Assembly (NCBI GenBank): GCA_900469955.1
Contig: UBYX01000053.1
Coordinates: 62,001 to 126,000, forward strand
DNA from: Hyphomicrobiales bacterium
GTDB taxonomy: Bacteria; Pseudomonadota; Alphaproteobacteria; Rhizobiales; Rhizobiaceae
Reading direction: 5' to 3'
Length of the DNA: 64,000 bases
Both the position numbers and the translations under genes were made by a program. The notes under the pieces are model-generated. The model ran no database searches. It saw only the letters and a list, made by a program, of their open reading frames with translations, and had not been told where the DNA came from. Positions 10,501 to 19,700 of this stretch are shown here, one piece after another (within the stretch, counting starts at the first letter, position 1; the number at the start of each line of letters is the position of its first letter).

Positions 10501-11043
10501 GAACGCGCCGTTTTCCAGAAGCTCGCTGCCGAGCAGGAGGCGAAGGAACTCGCGCGGCGCTGGGTGGTGCTGAAGATTGCATCAAACCTCCTCGCGAATT
10601 CCATGGAAGCCTATCGGGAGCGGCAGGCCGATCCGGTCATGAAACGGGCCGGGCAGATCTTCGCAGATCTCACGGGAGGGCGCTTCTCCCGCTTGGTGCA
10701 GGTTTACGACGAGAAAGACGAATTGCAGCTTGCCGTGGAACGCAGGACGGGGGAGCAGGTGCCGCTTCGAGGATTGAGCGAAGGGACGGGCGACCAGCTC
10801 TATCTGGCGCTACGTCTTGCATTCCTGGAGGACTATTGCAGCCGCAACGAACCGGTGCCGTTCATCCTGGATGACATCTTTCAGACCTTCGACGACGAAC
10901 GCACGGCAGCCGGCATTCGCGTGCTTGCGGAAGGGGGCAAGACATTCCAGACGGTGCTATTCACGCATCAGACGAGTTTGGTAGACATTGCCCGGCGGGA
11001 AATCGGAGATCGTCTGGATCTCATCCAGTTGGAAAGACCTTAG
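7591..11043 (+). CDS. YhaN/SbcC-like AAA ATPase with long coiled coils
   Basis: A 1150-residue SMC-like ATPase. Walker A is YGPNEAGKSS (residues 31-40). Residues of about 170-950 are rich in Glu, Arg, Ala and Leu with heptad character, read as two coiled-coil arms. The C-terminus carries the ABC signature RGLSEGTGDQLYLALRLAF and Walker B PFILDDIFQTFDD, then the H-loop LFTHQTSL. Partner of the nuclease encoded immediately upstream (4-base overlap). The likely role is ATP-driven processing of DNA ends, as for SbcC/Rad50-type proteins, but the YhaN subgroup is little studied. Its end overlaps by four bases, tail to tail, with the next gene on the other strand. Confidence 0.92.
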   Translation: MRFDRLDILRYGVLTDRLLTFRPDARLHVIYGPNEAGKSSALSAISDLLFGFPNAAEYSFLHDPASLRVGAQIVARGGQTLSFRRRRGRKNTLLAANEGEEALPEDILARFLGTLSREVFERAFGLDSASLRAGGETMLKSGGEIGSLLFSAASGLTGLSDLRRQLEADADGIYAPRKSKDRLFYQVLDAHEDARKAERDNELKSTDWKKLLAEQAEIEADLKAVQAQREETKRALDRLRRLMRLEPVLREIDRERALLTQYEELEGISADFEARLARALEAARQNAEARYQAETEVSRLKDEIKAIHVDEVLIAAAPKIVAMHAQKGAYLNAKEDIARVRHEVDAFDMRLSQAARRLGFAGLDVLRRAQPADADLARLKRLADEGMELDRGLKLHRQQLEDAQDVLRRLESDGPNGRLIDPKPWADQLAALRPEIGELSNIESLKVRVSRAEADLAAARARLDPPVRDIARLLSAPLPDIATLTNHRGVIEAARAESVKAAQKLAALREEAKVVGGQLTVLEGEGRIVSREDIATARARRDEFIDTLSGTPTVDMLSEVRNAVQEADGLSDAALSDAVRVSRHAQLSLRRRELEQAIDAAELSAREAGIAASDAVTEFEDLFHASPVQPSNPERMIEWRRAVDRIFVLSEALDQAKDEFETLRIKEEGLKSALLAIAEAIEPASAALPSIALARSLDRRIGEMTDRWNESRSREGKRHSAQEALDRMEERETELRRDVQRWRTDFTNAAVLAGLSEDATVDMAFAALEVWRTIPDLLSERENRDRRVRGMARDMENFEGQVRAICSDVAPDLHGLPADVAAGMMNERATSAKAEENQRHLLLAALERAELISARLSEEACDRQAELEELAELAAKSVSDLPAVLEDLRQRSRIEADLRQCRTRFVEQADGSDEDEVRAALVEFDRIAAELAIESLEAEDDLQVDRISALRTAEADNLRRRRELETGMGAERAVFQKLAAEQEAKELARRWVVLKIASNLLANSMEAYRERQADPVMKRAGQIFADLTGGRFSRLVQVYDEKDELQLAVERRTGEQVPLRGLSEGTGDQLYLALRLAFLEDYCSRNEPVPFILDDIFQTFDDERTAAGIRVLAEGGKTFQTVLFTHQTSLVDIARREIGDRLDLIQLERP

Positions 11044-11897
11044 GATGCGGCCGGGGGCTTGGGCGGCTCGTTCGAGACCAGGCAGCCGATTGGCATTCGA
11101 TAGATCGGTCTGAGATCCTTGTCCGGCGGGGGCGGTGCGGGTTCCCCACAAGCGATTTTCGGCGGTCGCGGGAGAACAAGCAGATTGTGGCGCCGGTCGT
11201 CCATCATTTCCCGGCTGAACGTCAGTCGATAATTTTCGAGCACCGATGTGAAATCTTCGCGTCGCGAGATTTTGTCTACCAGGTAGTCTCGGGTTTCCCG
11301 AGTGATCGGTATGCCGAAGCGATCGATGATCGTCATCGTTTCGTCGGCAACAGCGCGTTCGACGAGTGGATCGGTAAAGCTGAGCTTGATACGAAAGCTC
11401 TGAAGCGTATCCGGCAAACTGCCTCTGGCCTGAACGAAGAGGGACGCAGGTTCCGTTCCCGTGCCGAAGCTCTCAAAGAACAGGCATTCCCAGGCATCGT
11501 TCCCGCTTTCGAATTCGGGATCCGCATCCCGATCGGTCCCCACCTTGTCGCAGCGCTCCTCAGGCGAAAGGAAGGAGTTCTTTTCGAAGAGGGCCCTACG
11601 TTCAAGCCTCGCCCTCAGCAGCCAGGGCGGATAGCGATCGGCAGGCCGCAACTGCCGCTGTCTGTCGACTCGCAGATCCGGCGGTGGCGGCGCGGGAAGA
11701 AGATAGTCGTCCAACCCGTATTTGCGGACCAGGCGCTTGTAGTTTCGTCCATCGTTGACCAAAAGCACCGTCGCGGCGAGTCCTGCCAGGATCACCACCA
11801 GGAACACGCTGAAGACAACAACGGCCGAGCGCTGCTTTCGGCGCTGATCCGCAGGTGTCACGATGTTTGGCTTGTCCTCTGTCGGCATCAACTTCAT
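11040..11897 (-). CDS. Uncharacterised single-pass membrane protein
   Basis: A 285-residue protein that I do not recognise with confidence. A short charged N-terminus (RRKQR) precedes one strong membrane helix (residues about 25-46, VVVFSVFLVVILAGLAATVLLV), followed by a proline-rich linker (LLPAPPPPDLRV) and a soluble domain of about 200 residues. The positive-inside rule places the soluble part in the periplasm. Two cysteines (in EERCDKVG and AWECLFF) could form a disulphide. The gene is convergent with the YhaN-like gene and overlaps it by four bases, which suggests a compact, stable arrangement but not a shared function. Confidence 0.7.
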   Translation of the reverse strand: MKLMPTEDKPNIVTPADQRRKQRSAVVVFSVFLVVILAGLAATVLLVNDGRNYKRLVRKYGLDDYLLPAPPPPDLRVDRQRQLRPADRYPPWLLRARLERRALFEKNSFLSPEERCDKVGTDRDADPEFESGNDAWECLFFESFGTGTEPASLFVQARGSLPDTLQSFRIKLSFTDPLVERAVADETMTIIDRFGIPITRETRDYLVDKISRREDFTSVLENYRLTFSREMMDDRRHNLLVLPRPPKIACGEPAPPPPDKDLRPIYRMPIGCLVSNEPPKPPAAS

Positions 11898-11940
11898 TTC
11901 CGACCGGCGGATATCCTCCGGTCGTCAAGGCGCATAACAC

Positions 11941-12275
11941 ATTGCTGAGCCGCCCGGAACAGTTTCTGTCAACCCGATTGAACTTGAGGTCATCGAGCTA
12001 TTTCGTATCAAAAATACCAGTCTTCAATGCCGGCTTTCGGGGCTCTGCATTAACCAAATCATTTAAAAGGCATTTAACTCAACTTGTTTAGGTTCAGGGG
12101 TGGATATTAGGCTGTTCGCGACTATGGCCTTAAAAGCGCACAGAAATTTTATTTTGGGCAGCCGTTAGGAATCCTTCTTGTTGTTCGCTGCCTGCTGTGC
12201 TTTTCAGGGGCAGTCGGATTCATGGAAGATGTGTTGTGCTGAATCGTCAGCAGACGGCATCGGTGCTGACTTGGA
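11941..12275. other. Intergenic region before the export lipoprotein gene
   Basis: About 335 bases, AT-rich between 11980 and 12170 in a GC-rich context (for example the run around CATTTAAAAGGCATTTAACT). No gene was found. It probably carries the promoter(s) of the capsule/lipid block that follows; no convincing -35/-10 pair or regulator site could be fixed by eye. Confidence 0.5.
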
Positions 12276-13475
12276 GTGTCGGATTTGGTTCGAGTGACTG
12301 CGATCATGATTTGTGCCGTTCTGGCGGGCTGTCAGGGCGTACCTGGCGAAGGTCCGGTGGCGTCCGCCATCAACGCTGACGGCGGCAGGTCGGGAGCGGA
12401 AATAGGTCGGCTGAATGCGGCCGTGTTCGAGGTCGTGGATGTGGATGGCCGTTCGGCACGTCTAGTATCCGACTACGTATCGACGGCGCTGAAAAGACGC
12501 TTCGGCTTCGGCGGTGGCGGAGCTGGCAGAGCTGTCATCGGGGTTGGCGACCAGCTGAAGGTGACGATCTTCGAAGCCGGCGCCGACGGTCTATTCTCCA
12601 CCAGTGAATCGAAGCAGACAAATCTCGATGTCGTCGTGCAGCCCGATGGAAGCGCTGCCATTCCCTATGTCGGCTCCGTACGTTTCGTTGGCAAGACGCT
12701 TGAGGAAGCACGTCAGGCTATTTTGGCTGCTTTGGCGAGCAAAGCTGTTGAACCGGATGTCATCGTATCCAGCCTCAATACGCCATCGAGAAGCGTGACT
12801 GTATCCGGCGCTGTCGGCAAATCATCCCTGATTCCCTTGAATCTTACCGGTGAACAGATCACCGACGTGATTGCCAAGGCGGGCGGGCCGACCGCTCAGC
12901 CTTACGAGAGCTATGTGACGCTCGTGCGCGGAAAGCGTACCGGCACCGCGTTGCTTAAGTCGATCATCGATAATCCGTCTGAAAACATCTATGTTCAGCC
13001 CGGAGACCAAGTCTTCGTGACCCGCGACCCACGCACATTTACCTTGCTGGGTGCCATCAAGGGCAATTCGCGCGTCGAATTCGGTTCCAATGACCTTAAC
13101 CTCCTGGAAGCGGTCGCGCTTGGAGGCGGGGGTAACGACAATACAGTCGATGCTGAGGGCTATTTCCTTTTCCGCTATGAGGAGCCGGACGTGGTCCTCG
13201 GGCTTATCGGTCAGCAGCGTCTGGATGCGCTCCTTCGCAAGGGCATGCAGCCGAACAAGGACGGGCGCTATCCGATCGTCTACCGTTTCAATATGAGAAA
13301 CCCGGATAGCCTCGTTGTTGGACAGACTTTCCCGGTCAAGAGCCGCGACGTGATTTATGCTTCGCGGCACATGGCGGTCGACTTTACCAAATTCCTGGGC
13401 ATTGTCGGTGCTCCGATCGGGATCGCTTCGCAAGGAGCGAGCGCCGCTTACAACATCCAGCGGTTTAGTAATTAG
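12276..13475 (+). CDS. Polysaccharide export outer-membrane lipoprotein (Wza/KpsD-like; RkpU position)
   Basis: A protein of about 399 residues of the outer-membrane polysaccharide export family. A short hydrophobic leader ends in the lipobox LAGC (Cys 19 when counted from the GTG at 12276), so it is a lipoprotein. The Poly_export domain spans roughly residues 85-175 (VGDQLKVTIFEAG, VQPDGSAAIPYVGSV), followed by SLBB-like segments (VTVSGAVGKSSLIPLN and VYVQPGDQVFV-type strands). It likely exports capsule-like polymer. It lies upstream of the rkpA-like gene in the place where rhizobia carry rkpU, but I infer that name only from position. The start is uncertain: GTG 12276, GTG 12294 and ATG 12306 are all in frame and none has a well-spaced ribosome site. 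Confidence 0.88.
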   Translation: MSDLVRVTAIMICAVLAGCQGVPGEGPVASAINADGGRSGAEIGRLNAAVFEVVDVDGRSARLVSDYVSTALKRRFGFGGGGAGRAVIGVGDQLKVTIFEAGADGLFSTSESKQTNLDVVVQPDGSAAIPYVGSVRFVGKTLEEARQAILAALASKAVEPDVIVSSLNTPSRSVTVSGAVGKSSLIPLNLTGEQITDVIAKAGGPTAQPYESYVTLVRGKRTGTALLKSIIDNPSENIYVQPGDQVFVTRDPRTFTLLGAIKGNSRVEFGSNDLNLLEAVALGGGGNDNTVDAEGYFLFRYEEPDVVLGLIGQQRLDALLRKGMQPNKDGRYPIVYRFNMRNPDSLVVGQTFPVKSRDVIYASRHMAVDFTKFLGIVGAPIGIASQGASAAYNIQRFSN

Positions 13476-13701
13476 TTTTTTGGTTTGGTAGCAACCGCCA
13501 TCCCCTCGACCGATCTGCGTGGGGAATTGGCGGTAAAGCCGCCTGATATCCTGAAAAACGCCTTTATCGACAGGGCAGTTTTTGCAACGGCATTGATAAG
13601 CCAGATTTTTGAGTGACAACTTTCGATAAGTATGTTGTTAGAAGGATCTGGCGAAGGAGGTTTTTAATCGGCTCGCCGGGACTAGATGCGACAAAATTCG
13701 A

Positions 13702-16700
13702 GTGACCATGACGATCGAAATCATCGGCAGGGCCAGTGTTGCCCCGGGCGCAAATTCTGTAGATGACTTGCAGAAAGTTCTGAGCGAAGGGCGCTGCACG
13801 ATCACCGAAATACCAGCCGATCGCTGGGATCGCGCTCGCTTCTGGCACCCGGGGCAAGGCGTGCCGGGCAAGACCTACACTTTCGCAGCCGGCGTCCTCG
13901 ACGACATCTACGGGTTCGATCCGGCGGCCTTTGGCCTGTCGCAGCGCGAAGCCATGCAAATGGACCCGCAGCAGCGTGTTCTCCTCAATCTCGTCTGGCA
14001 GGCGCTCGAGGATGCCAATCTGCCGGTCAGCAAACTTTCGGACGAGCGCGTCGGGGTCTATATCGGTGCATCGAGCCTTGAAAGCGGAAACCTGCTTTCC
14101 GAGGACCCGGCCGCTGGCAGCCCGTATTTCATGACGGGCAATACGCTTTCGATCGTTTCCAACCGTATTTCGCACATCTTCGGTCTGAAAGGGCCGAGCA
14201 TGACGATCGACACGGCCTGTTCCTCATCGTTGGTCGCGCTGGATCAAGCGGTTGCCGCCTTGGAAAAAGGCGATATCGATACTGCAATAGTCGGCGGCAT
14301 AAACCTGCTTGTCCATCCGCTGTCGTTCGTGGGTTTTGCCCAGGCGCGCATGCTTTCTCCGGAAGGGCTTTGCCGGGCCTATGACACCAATGGCCACGGC
14401 TACGTGCGCTCTGAAGGCGGTGTCGCGATCGTTCTTCGCCGGTCGGACAAGGCAAAGCGGGAGCGGGACCGCAGTTACGCCACGCTTCATGCGGTGGCAG
14501 TCAATTCTTCCGGTCGCACGAACTTTATCAGCTTGCCATCGCGCGAAGCCCAGGCGGCGCTTCTGCAGTCGATCTATGAAAACAGCGCCATCGATGTGAA
14601 TCGCATCGCCTTCATCGAAGGGCATGGTACGGGCACCCGCGTCGGGGATCCGGCCGAGGTTTGGGCGATCGGAACGGTGATCGGAAAACGGCGTCGCGCT
14701 CCGGTGCCGCTCGGCTCGATCAAGACGAACATCGGCCACACCGAACCGGCTTCCGGTCTGTTTGGTCTGTTGAAGGCGATGATTGCGCTTCAGAACAATT
14801 TCCTGCCGGCCTCTCTTCATATCGAGAAGGTCAACGAGGACATAGACTTTGACGGGCTGAATGTCCGCGTCAATACCTCCGCTGTAAAACTGCTGCCTGC
14901 CAAGGAAATCCGTTTTGCCGGTGTAAACTCCTTCGGCTTTGGTGGGACGAATGCGCATGTGGTGATCAGTGATCCGGAGCGACTGGCTCCTCTCGACCCG
15001 CCGAAGGGCGAAAGCTCCCTTTTTGTTGCAAGTGCCCATACGACGTCGGCCTTGTCGCGACTTCTTGAAGAATACCGCGAGCGCCTTTCGGCCGCATCAC
15101 CGGATCACGCTCGCCGCGTCATCAGCGCTACGGCCGCCAACCGGGAGACGCTTCGCCATCGCTTCGCTGTCGAGGCCAAAGACAGCGAAGGCGTCCTGCG
15201 GGCGATCGAGGCGCATCTCGAGGGGGAAGGGTCCCAGGGGGAGCGGGGCGAAGCGCCATCTCAGGCCCCGAAAATCGCCTTCGTTTTTTCCGGGAATGGT
15301 GCTCAGTGGGCCGGAATGGGTGTCGAGGCTTACCAAGAGAACCGACATTTCCGTCAGTGTTTCCAGTCTTTTAGTGCGCTCTTCGAATATCATCTCGGCG
15401 AGAAACTGACGGATTTGCTCGTTTCCCCCGATCTGGCTTTGAGGCTCGGCGACACGAAGATTGCTCAGCCCCTGCTGTTTGCCGTCCAGGCCGCGCTTTC
15501 GGACTGCCTTGTCGCGCTGGGCGTCAAGCCGGAGGTCGTGTTCGGTCACTCCGTGGGTGAGATCGCTGCAGCTTACGCGGCAAAGGCGCTTACGGCCGCC
15601 GAGGCCGTCGCGATCGTGGCGAAGCGGTCGAGGTATCAGGATCTGTTCGCAGGCCAGGGCAAGATGGCGGCGGTCGTCTTGAACGACGAGGCCGCACTTG
15701 CCTTCGCCAGATCGCACGGTCTCGATAACATCTGTGTCGCTGCGATCAATGCTCCGAATTCGGTGACCATCTCTGGTCCGACGGAGGAAATCCAAACCTT
15801 TCGCGACGCCGCCCGAAAGGCGCAGGTCGTCGCGCATGTCCTGGACATCAACTATCCTTTCCACCATCCGATTATCGATAGCGCTAAGGAGGCCTTTTTG
15901 GCTGATCTGCCGCAGATCGAGCCGGAAGCCGGCGTCTACACCTATATTTCGACGGTGACTGGCAATACCCAGGATGGCCGCGGATTGGATGCCGAATATT
16001 GGTGGCATAATGTTCGCGAACCGGTCCTTTTCAAATCCGCGGCCGAGGCCGCGTTGGAGATGGGCTGCAACCTCTTCATAGAGATATCGCCAAGATCGAT
16101 CCTTGCAAATTACGTCAGCGATATTGCGAAGAACCAGTCCGCGCAGGCCGTGGTCACGGCGACGCTGCAGCGCGAGACGCCGGTGTCGGGTCGGGATCCG
16201 GTGGCCCAGTCTTTCGCTCGTGCTGTCGCGAACGGCGCCTCGCCGCTCCAGTCCCGCCACAGCGGTAAACGCAACGCCTCCGTCGATCTGCCGAGCCTGC
16301 CATTCGAGCCGATGGATTTGAGGACGCCGGCGACAAGCGACGAAATCGATCTTTTCGGCCGCAACGGCAGCCGGACCTATACCCTTCTTGGCTGGCGTAG
16401 CGATCCCAATGCTTCCCATTGGAAGAACCACATCGACGCCCGGCTCTTCCCAGATCTCGCCGAGCATGTGGTGGATTCGCGTCCGATCCTGCCCGGCAGC
16501 GGCTTCATCGAGATCGCGGTGACGGCAGCGCAACGCTACTACGGTACCGATTCAGCCGAGATTTCCAACCTCGAGATCGTTCGGCCGCTGGAACTGCGTC
16601 AGGATCGGATCGTGGAACTGTCGACATTGCTGTCGCCGGAGACCGGTGACATCGAAATCCGTTCCCGCGAGCGGCTCAGCAACGATGACTGGACCGTGCA

Positions 16701-19700
16701 TGCAATTGCGCGTAGTCGTCACTCCATCGGCTGCGAAATCGACAAGGCGATTACCCGTCCAGCCGGCGAAGAAAGTAAACTGGTAACGTCCGAGCTTGCC
16801 TACGGGACGGCGGAGCGCTTCGGCCTGCAGTATGGCCCTCGATTCCAACTTCTTTCCAGCGCAGAGGCTTTTGGACGCACGTTCATCGAGGTCAACCTTA
16901 AGCCAGCCGACGTGCCGGCTCATCCCTTTGTGGAATATAACCTCAACCCCTTTTCGGTAGATGCCGCCTTCCACGGTCTTGTAGCCCTATTCGACCAGCT
17001 TTCCGGAAATGAAGGGGGCTCCCCCTATATTCCGGTTCGTTTCGGCGCGATTCGGGTAACGGGCAAAAAGAGCCCGATCGTCAAGGCATTGATCGAAATC
17101 GAACGATTTAGCGGCTTCTCCATCAAAGTCCGCTTTAAGATGATGGACGCAGCCGGCGATACCGTGGCAAGTTTTGATGACTGCCGCTTCCGCCGTACGT
17201 CGCTGCGCCGTCATCACACCTTGGCTTCGGTGGCATTCCACTACGAAACCGTGCCGGCTTCGCTGCCTGCATCGGAAAGAGACCCCCAAATCGCAATTCC
17301 CGCAACGTTTGGTACCGTCCCGGTCGGTGCGACCGACAATGCGACACTGCTTCTGGATGCCGCGATCTATCGGGCATGTCATGAAATTGCGGCGATGCTA
17401 GCCGACCATCGGGGCATCGTTTCCGCAAGGCGGCTGCCGGGCGACACGGCCCTTCGCTCGTTCCTGACCAACTGCCTGTTCATTCTCGAAGATGCAGGCA
17501 TTGCGACGGCCGATGAAGGCGAGTGGCATATCCCCAAGGAATTCACGCTGCCGCCGGTGAGCGAAATCTTGCAGGAGGCTTGCCGGGAAAATGCTGGCCG
17601 CGTGGCAGAGGCGGTTCTCGTCAACGACGCCTACAGGACGATCATCGAGCGTCTGTCCGTGACGGCGCTGCGCGATGGCGTTCAACCGGTCGAATGGACC
17701 GATGCCGTCAGTGAAGCGACGCTCGATCACGTCCTCGTTCATTCGCCTCTGGCGGAAAGACGGCTCTCAACCGCCATCGAGGCTGTCGAGGGAGCCCTTA
17801 CCGCCGGGAAGGGACGCATTCGTCACGTTCTGGAGGTTGGCACGGCGTCCGTGGCCTTCAGCCGTCGCCTGGCGGCAATTGTCGCTGAGAACGGTGCCTC
17901 GCTAATTATCGTCGAGCCGCGCGAGAGCGTCCGTCGGACACTGGAAATCGCCTTTGAACAGGATGTGCATGTCGTTCTGCCGGAAGTTGAAAAACTGGCC
18001 GGGCATCCGATTGCCGACTTGGTCGTATCCGCAGGCACGCAGAGCCAGACCCTCTTGTCGAGCCACGAAGGGGTGCGGGCGGCAATCCGGTCTGCATCTG
18101 AGCGGGGTGCAACTCTCGTGTTTGCCGACCGCGCTCCATCTGCATTTAGCGACTTCGTATTCGGTCAGTCGGAAGATTGGTTCTCAGGCAGCCAATCTGC
18201 AGATTTCCCTGTCGGGCAGCTTGGCACCGCGGCTCAGATAGAGGACATGATCATCACCCTCGGTTTCGAAAAGCCGCAGGTGGAAGAGCGGACTTGTCCG
18301 GAAGGGGCGCTGATTCTGGCGTCGGCGGAATCGCCGGCGGCTGTGCAGCAGGCAGCGTCAATTGCGTCCTCCGGTTCCGTATGGATGCTCAGCGAATCCC
18401 CCGACTGCGCCCTTGCCGTGGACGGGGCAAAGATCGAAACGCTCGATATCGAGGCCGACGGAGCAGCGCTTGCCGAAGCGTTTGGGCGAGCCGAGGGACA
18501 ACAGCTCCGTCTGGTCTATGTGGCTGAGCGCAAGGGGAGACGTGACGCCTCTGCGCTGGAGCAGGACCGCCTGCGCCGGCTGGGACTTCTGGCAGAGACG
18601 TTGTCGGCTCACCTTCGGGATGCCGCCGCGACTGCTGAAAAACCGCAGCTTGTCATCCTTGCTCCGGGTGGATCGCCGTTGGCGGCGGAGCGCACCGACG
18701 AGGCCAATGCCGGCCTCTGGACTTTTGCCCGTGTCCTGCAGAACGAATACGATACCTTCGATGTTCATCTTCTGGATGCCGAAACAGACGGTGTCGCCAC
18801 ATCGTCGGTGTTGAGCCAGGTGTTGTCCGCATCGACGGCCAATCGCGAGTGGATGCTGGTCGACGATCGCCTTCGGGAAGTTCGCGCGGCAGTCGGGCCG
18901 TTCCCGTCGTCCGATGTCGTGCTTTCCGACTATTCGGCGGCGACCATCCGGCAGCTCGTCAGCGGTCGTGTGGATAGCATCGCCTGGGAAGAATGCGATC
19001 TGCCCAGAGCGGAGAAGAACGAGGTTGTCATTGCTGTCGAGGCGACCGGCCTCAACTTCCGCGACGTCATGTGGGCCATGGGCCTCCTGCCGGAGGAAGC
19101 GCTGGAGGACGGTTTCGCTGGCGCTACCATCGGCATGGAGCTTGCCGGACGCGTGATCGAGGTCGGGACGGCTGTAACGGACCTTAAGCCCGGCGACCGC
19201 GTCATGGGCATCGCGCCGGCTGCCTTCTCTACCCACGTTCGCGTTCGCCGCGACGGCGTCACAAAACTGCCGGAGCGGATGGATTTTGCCGCCGCAGCTA
19301 CGGTCCCGGTAGCGTTCCTAACGGCTTATTATGCGATGGTGCATCTCGGCCATATCGAAAAGGGCGAAACGATCCTCATCCACGGCGCTGCCGGAGGCGT
19401 GGGCCTCGCGGCGCTGCAGATTGCCAAATTGAAGGGCGCAACCGTGATTGCCACCGCCGGTACGGTGGAGAAACGGCGTTTCCTGGAGGCGCTCGGAGCG
19501 GATCATATCTTCGATTCGAGATCCTTGGATTTTGTGACCCGTATCCGCAGCGTCACCAACGGCGAGGGCGTCGATCTCGTCCTGAACTCGCTGTTCTCCG
19601 AGGCCATGGAACGAAGCATCGAGCTGGTGAAACCGTTCGGTCGGTTCCTCGAACTCGGCAAGCGCGATTATTATTCCGACCGCAAGATCGGGCTGCGGCC

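Noticed and set aside
15097-16533. Minus-strand open frame of 478 codons opposite the PKS
   Set aside because: Antisense to the KS-AT-DH part of rkpA; no family motif.
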